A stretch of DNA of 64,000 bases. Origin: Polynucleobacter bastaniensis (lineage in GTDB: Bacteria > Pseudomonadota > Gammaproteobacteria > Burkholderiales > Burkholderiaceae). The stretch covers positions 434,001-498,000 of the forward strand of contig NZ_JACVOU010000002.1 of assembly GCF_018882205.1 (NCBI RefSeq), given 5' to 3'. How positions within the stretch are numbered: the stretch's first letter is position 1; each line of letters opens with the position of its first letter. Below, in pieces: positions 61,639 through 64,000 of the stretch. A program made the position numbers and the translations under genes. Below the pieces are notes generated by a model that was given only the letters and a program-made list of their open reading frames with translations, made no database searches and was not told where the DNA came from.

Positions 61639-62130
61639 ATGAAAACAGCTCAACTGCAATACCCAATTAGCATCTCTAAAGTGATGCTGGCGCTCCTCAC
61701 GGTAGCGGGATTATTAGCGCTTGCGCCACAACCAGCTCAGGCAGGTAATGTTGGTTGGGCGGTCTCCGTTGGGGGCGGTTACGGTGGTGGCCATGGCGGT
61801 GGTTGGCGCCCAGCAGCATACGGGCCAGGTTATGGTGGTGGATGGGGTCCAGGCTGGCGAGGCGGATATTACGGTCCTGGCTATGGTTGCCCTTATGCTG
61901 GTGCTTACTATTCGCCACCCGTGGTTTATGCGGCGCCACCAGTAGTAAGCTATGCAGCTCCTCAGCAGCCCATGGTTTTAGCTTCCCAGCCTCAGGCGCC
62001 AGTTTGGTATTACTGTGCGGCGAGTGAGCAATATTTCCCATACGTGCAAAGTTGTGCATCAGGTTGGCAAACTCAGCCGGCGATGCCGCCATCTGGGAAC
62101 GCGCCTACCAAACAGTACAGACAAAATTAA
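61639..62130 (+). CDS. Secreted Gly/Tyr/Pro-rich protein
   Basis: A 163-residue protein with a signal peptide (LLTVAGLLALAPQPAQA). The mature half holds GYGG, GHGG and GPGYG repeats, followed by a Val/Pro/Ala section and two Cys pairs. It resembles low-complexity Burkholderiales secreted proteins of unknown role. A DNA repeat of GGT/GGC codons accompanies it. Confidence 0.7.
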   Translation: MKTAQLQYPISISKVMLALLTVAGLLALAPQPAQAGNVGWAVSVGGGYGGGHGGGWRPAAYGPGYGGGWGPGWRGGYYGPGYGCPYAGAYYSPPVVYAAPPVVSYAAPQQPMVLASQPQAPVWYYCAASEQYFPYVQSCASGWQTQPAMPPSGNAPTKQYRQN

Positions 62131-62165
62131 GCAATTAACTAAGTGACTCAATTTAGGAAATGAAT

Positions 62166-62654
62166 ATGAAACGTGCCGTACTGACTTTGGCCATCATCAG
62201 CACTGTAGCCTCTTTAGCTGCTTGTGTCTCTGCACCAACTGGCCCAACCATTGCGATCATGCCGCGTGAAGGCAAACCTTTTGATGTGTTCCAGCAGGAC
62301 GATCAGCAGTGCCGTGAGTTTGCCGCAAATGCAATTAAAGATACTAGTAATGCTGCTTTAAAAGAAGGTGCAACTAGTGCTGCCATTGGCGCTGCCTTAG
62401 GCGCGGCTGCTGGTGCAGTGATTCAGGGGGGTAGTAGTCAGAACATTGGCACTGGTGCTGGTGTTGGCTTGCTCGGTGGCGCAGCTATGGGTGCCATGAA
62501 TTCTTCAGGTAAACAAAATCAGGCTCAGGCGCAATACAACATCGCTTATCAGCAGTGCATGTACTCCAAGGGTAATCAGGTACCGAGCTATCCATCGCAG
62601 GGTGGTAGTTCTAACTACAGACCTCCAAGCAGTGGATTTAAACCCATTCAGTAA
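62166..62654 (+). CDS. Glycine zipper lipoprotein
   Basis: A 162-residue lipoprotein (lipobox SLAAC, Cys near residue 20). A glycine zipper segment (SAAIGAALGAAAGAVIQGG and GAGVGLLGGAAMGAM, about 75-115) may span or insert in the outer membrane. I start at the ATG at 62166, six bases after AGGAA. It resembles YMGG/OmpA-associated small lipoproteins of unknown role and follows the secreted Gly-rich gene. Confidence 0.75.
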   Translation: MKRAVLTLAIISTVASLAACVSAPTGPTIAIMPREGKPFDVFQQDDQQCREFAANAIKDTSNAALKEGATSAAIGAALGAAAGAVIQGGSSQNIGTGAGVGLLGGAAMGAMNSSGKQNQAQAQYNIAYQQCMYSKGNQVPSYPSQGGSSNYRPPSSGFKPIQ

Positions 62655-62666
62655 AACAATTTACTG
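62649..62666. terminator. Weak hairpin between convergent genes
   Basis: CAGTAAA and TTTACTG pair perfectly over seven bases with loop ACAA. It overlaps the stop of the lipoprotein gene and lacks a T-run. Confidence 0.3.
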
Positions 62667-62669
62667 TAA

Positions 62670-64000
62670 TTAAACCTCAACCGGCGGATGCGTTTTCTCA
62701 AATCGTGCTGCCGTCCTTCTAAAGAGGTAGAGTAATAACAGTGCAGCCAATCCTAAGCTCATACTATTGCCAGCCCAAAAGCCATTAGCACCTTGCAAAA
62801 ACTCCGGGGTATTGCCAAAGGCATTAAAGCCCATCAAGTAGCCACCACCAAGTCCAACACCCCAAAGTGAGCCTGCATAAATCAGCATAGGCCAAAAGGC
62901 AATACGATAGGCACGCAGAATAAATGCTGCAGTCACTTGCAGGGCATCAAAGAGCTGGTAAAAAGCAATAAACAAAAAGAGTGGAATAGAAAATACCTTC
63001 ACCTCTTCCGGTGGGTCGTAAAGATCTAGCAATTGCACTCTAAAAATCCACACCATCACACCAATAAAAACACACAAGGTCGTTGTGAAGAAAACCGACG
63101 ACCAGCCAATTTCTTCTGCACGCTCTTGTTTATCTGCGCCAATCGATTGCGATACCAAAGTCATTGTGGCAATCGATAAGGATAAGGGCACCATATAAAT
63201 CACCGTTCCCATATTGGCCACAATTTGATGGCCAGCTAAAGCGGTAGTACCCAGGCGCGCAATAAAGAGTGACATAAAGGTGAAGGAGGTCACTTCAATT
63301 AAATAACTAAAGCCAATGGGCGCACCTAATTTGAGTAGGGTCCAGATGCGATGCCAGTTTGGCCAACTAAAGCATACAAAGATTTTGAATGGCTTATAGA
63401 AGTTATCGAAGAGTACAAAGCCCAGAGTGATGATGAGCCAGAACCAGCTGATGATGACAGTGGCTACTGCGCAACCTGGACCGCCCATACCCTCAATGCC
63501 AAAGCCCCCGTAAATAAATAAGAGATTAAGTGGTAGTTTTAAGCCCAAACCAATCAGTTGCACTACCGTAATGACGGTTGGTCTTGACACAGCATTGTGA
63601 AGCGCCATGAGCACGCGCATGGCCATACTGGCGGGTAAACCAATTGCAAGGATATTCAGATAGAGCTTAGCCTTGCCCTCAATGTCTGGCGTTACCTGAG
63701 AGATTTGTAATAAGTAATCTGCATTGAGCAAGATTGCAGTACCCAATAAGGTGAGGCCAAGAGCGAGCCAGGTGGCTTGACGTACTTCTTCACCAATCTC
63801 ACCAAAACGCTTAGCGCCAAAGAGTTGTCCTGCAATTGGGGCGAGGGCAGAGATCACGCCAGTCAGACCAACATAGATGCTGATAAAGATAGCTGAAGCC
63901 ATCGCCAGAGCAGCCAAGTCATCGGCAGAATAGCGCGCAGTCATCGCAGTATCTAAAACACCAAAGGCAATCACTGCTAACTGACCAATCAGTAGTGGGC
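62670..64000 (-). CDS. MATE family efflux transporter, 5' truncated by the window end
   Basis: The frame stays open to the window edge, so the N-terminus is missing. The visible part is at least 443 residues with about eleven hydrophobic helices and the family segments PLLIGQLAVIAFGVLDTAM, QPTVITVVQLIGL-like sequence (RPTVITVVQLIGLG) and GFSYLIEVTSFTFMSLF. MATE proteins export cationic drugs or metabolites by Na+ or H+ exchange. The usual length, near 460 residues, implies that only a few codons are missing. Confidence 0.88.
   Translation of the reverse strand, partial: PLLIGQLAVIAFGVLDTAMTARYSADDLAALAMASAIFISIYVGLTGVISALAPIAGQLFGAKRFGEIGEEVRQATWLALGLTLLGTAILLNADYLLQISQVTPDIEGKAKLYLNILAIGLPASMAMRVLMALHNAVSRPTVITVVQLIGLGLKLPLNLLFIYGGFGIEGMGGPGCAVATVIISWFWLIITLGFVLFDNFYKPFKIFVCFSWPNWHRIWTLLKLGAPIGFSYLIEVTSFTFMSLFIARLGTTALAGHQIVANMGTVIYMVPLSLSIATMTLVSQSIGADKQERAEEIGWSSVFFTTTLCVFIGVMVWIFRVQLLDLYDPPEEVKVFSIPLFLFIAFYQLFDALQVTAAFILRAYRIAFWPMLIYAGSLWGVGLGGGYLMGFNAFGNTPEFLQGANGFWAGNSMSLGLAALLLLYLFRRTAARFEKTHPPVEV

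Noticed and set aside
61755-62027. GGT/GGC-rich repeat as a DNA repeat array or CRISPR
   Set aside because: The periodicity is irregular and explained by Gly/Tyr-rich codons of the secreted protein; there are no spacers or conserved repeat units.

Overview
This 64 kb window looks like chromosomal DNA of a freshwater betaproteobacterium of the order Burkholderiales, most likely a Polynucleobacter-like organism. The evidence is moderate GC (about 45%, my estimate), tightly packed genes, a Bug-family binding protein, branched-chain amino acid type ABC importers, a DUF3305/DUF3306-linked formate dehydrogenase operon and betaproteobacterial-type proteins throughout. The taxonomic call is an inference. 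I see no rRNA, tRNA, CRISPR array, insertion sequence or phage gene.

Layout. 0-0.4 kb: copper homeostasis (start of CopA on the minus strand, CopZ-like chaperone on the plus strand). 0.5-11.1 kb: a co-directional run starting with the Fe-S carrier ApbC and continuing with DUF3305, DUF3306, a multi-cluster ferredoxin-like protein, a TorD-type chaperone, a small Tat protein and the alpha, beta and gamma subunits of a membrane-bound respiratory formate dehydrogenase. 11.1-12.5 kb: a convergent permease/ATPase pair of tungstate type (TupB/TupC) with no binding protein beside it. The likely binding proteins (two TupA paralogues), a Mop protein and a ModE-like regulator lie 42 kb away at 54.0-57.0 kb. 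Since formate dehydrogenase needs Mo or W, these three loci probably work together.

12.6-15.0 kb: a BFD-like ferredoxin, an endonuclease/exonuclease/phosphatase-family protein and cardiolipin synthase. 15.0-31.4 kb: an accessory catabolic region. It holds a CaiB/BaiF CoA-transferase with an acyl-CoA dehydrogenase, a complete Liv-type ABC importer, a flavin hydroxylase resembling 2,6-dihydroxypyridine 3-monooxygenase, a VOC protein, a TetR regulator, a divergent coxG-coxM-coxS-coxL-like molybdenum hydroxylase operon, an SDR dehydrogenase and a PuuD-like membrane protein. Together they suggest uptake and oxidation of an unidentified small (perhaps N-heterocyclic) compound. This is the best candidate for an undescribed pathway here.

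31.5-41.2 kb: rubredoxin reductase and rubredoxin divergent from OxyR, an Old Yellow Enzyme reductase, L-lactate dehydrogenase, a membrane protein with no ordinary start codon, two EamA transporters and a class V aminotransferase. 41.2-53.2 kb: housekeeping and stress genes (NAD(P)HX dehydratase, LOG protein, ion channel-like protein, HI0933-type flavoprotein, truncated hemoglobin, phasin-like protein, four-domain rhodanese, histone-like protein, hydroxyisobutyrate dehydrogenase, DEAD-box helicase, cysteine dioxygenase, thioesterase, acetyltransferase). 53.3-64 kb: a secreted duplicated-domain protein, the tungstate/molybdate locus, cytochrome c, SemiSWEET, an FAH-family hydrolase, a lipoprotein hydrolase, a DUF5993-DsbB pair with unusual cysteine placement, a Bug protein, two secreted small proteins and a MATE transporter cut by the window end.

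Starts were often moved downstream of the longest ORF where a Shine-Dalgarno sequence, signal peptide or stop/start overlap supports it. All functions rest on recognised motifs and family resemblance; no searches were run.
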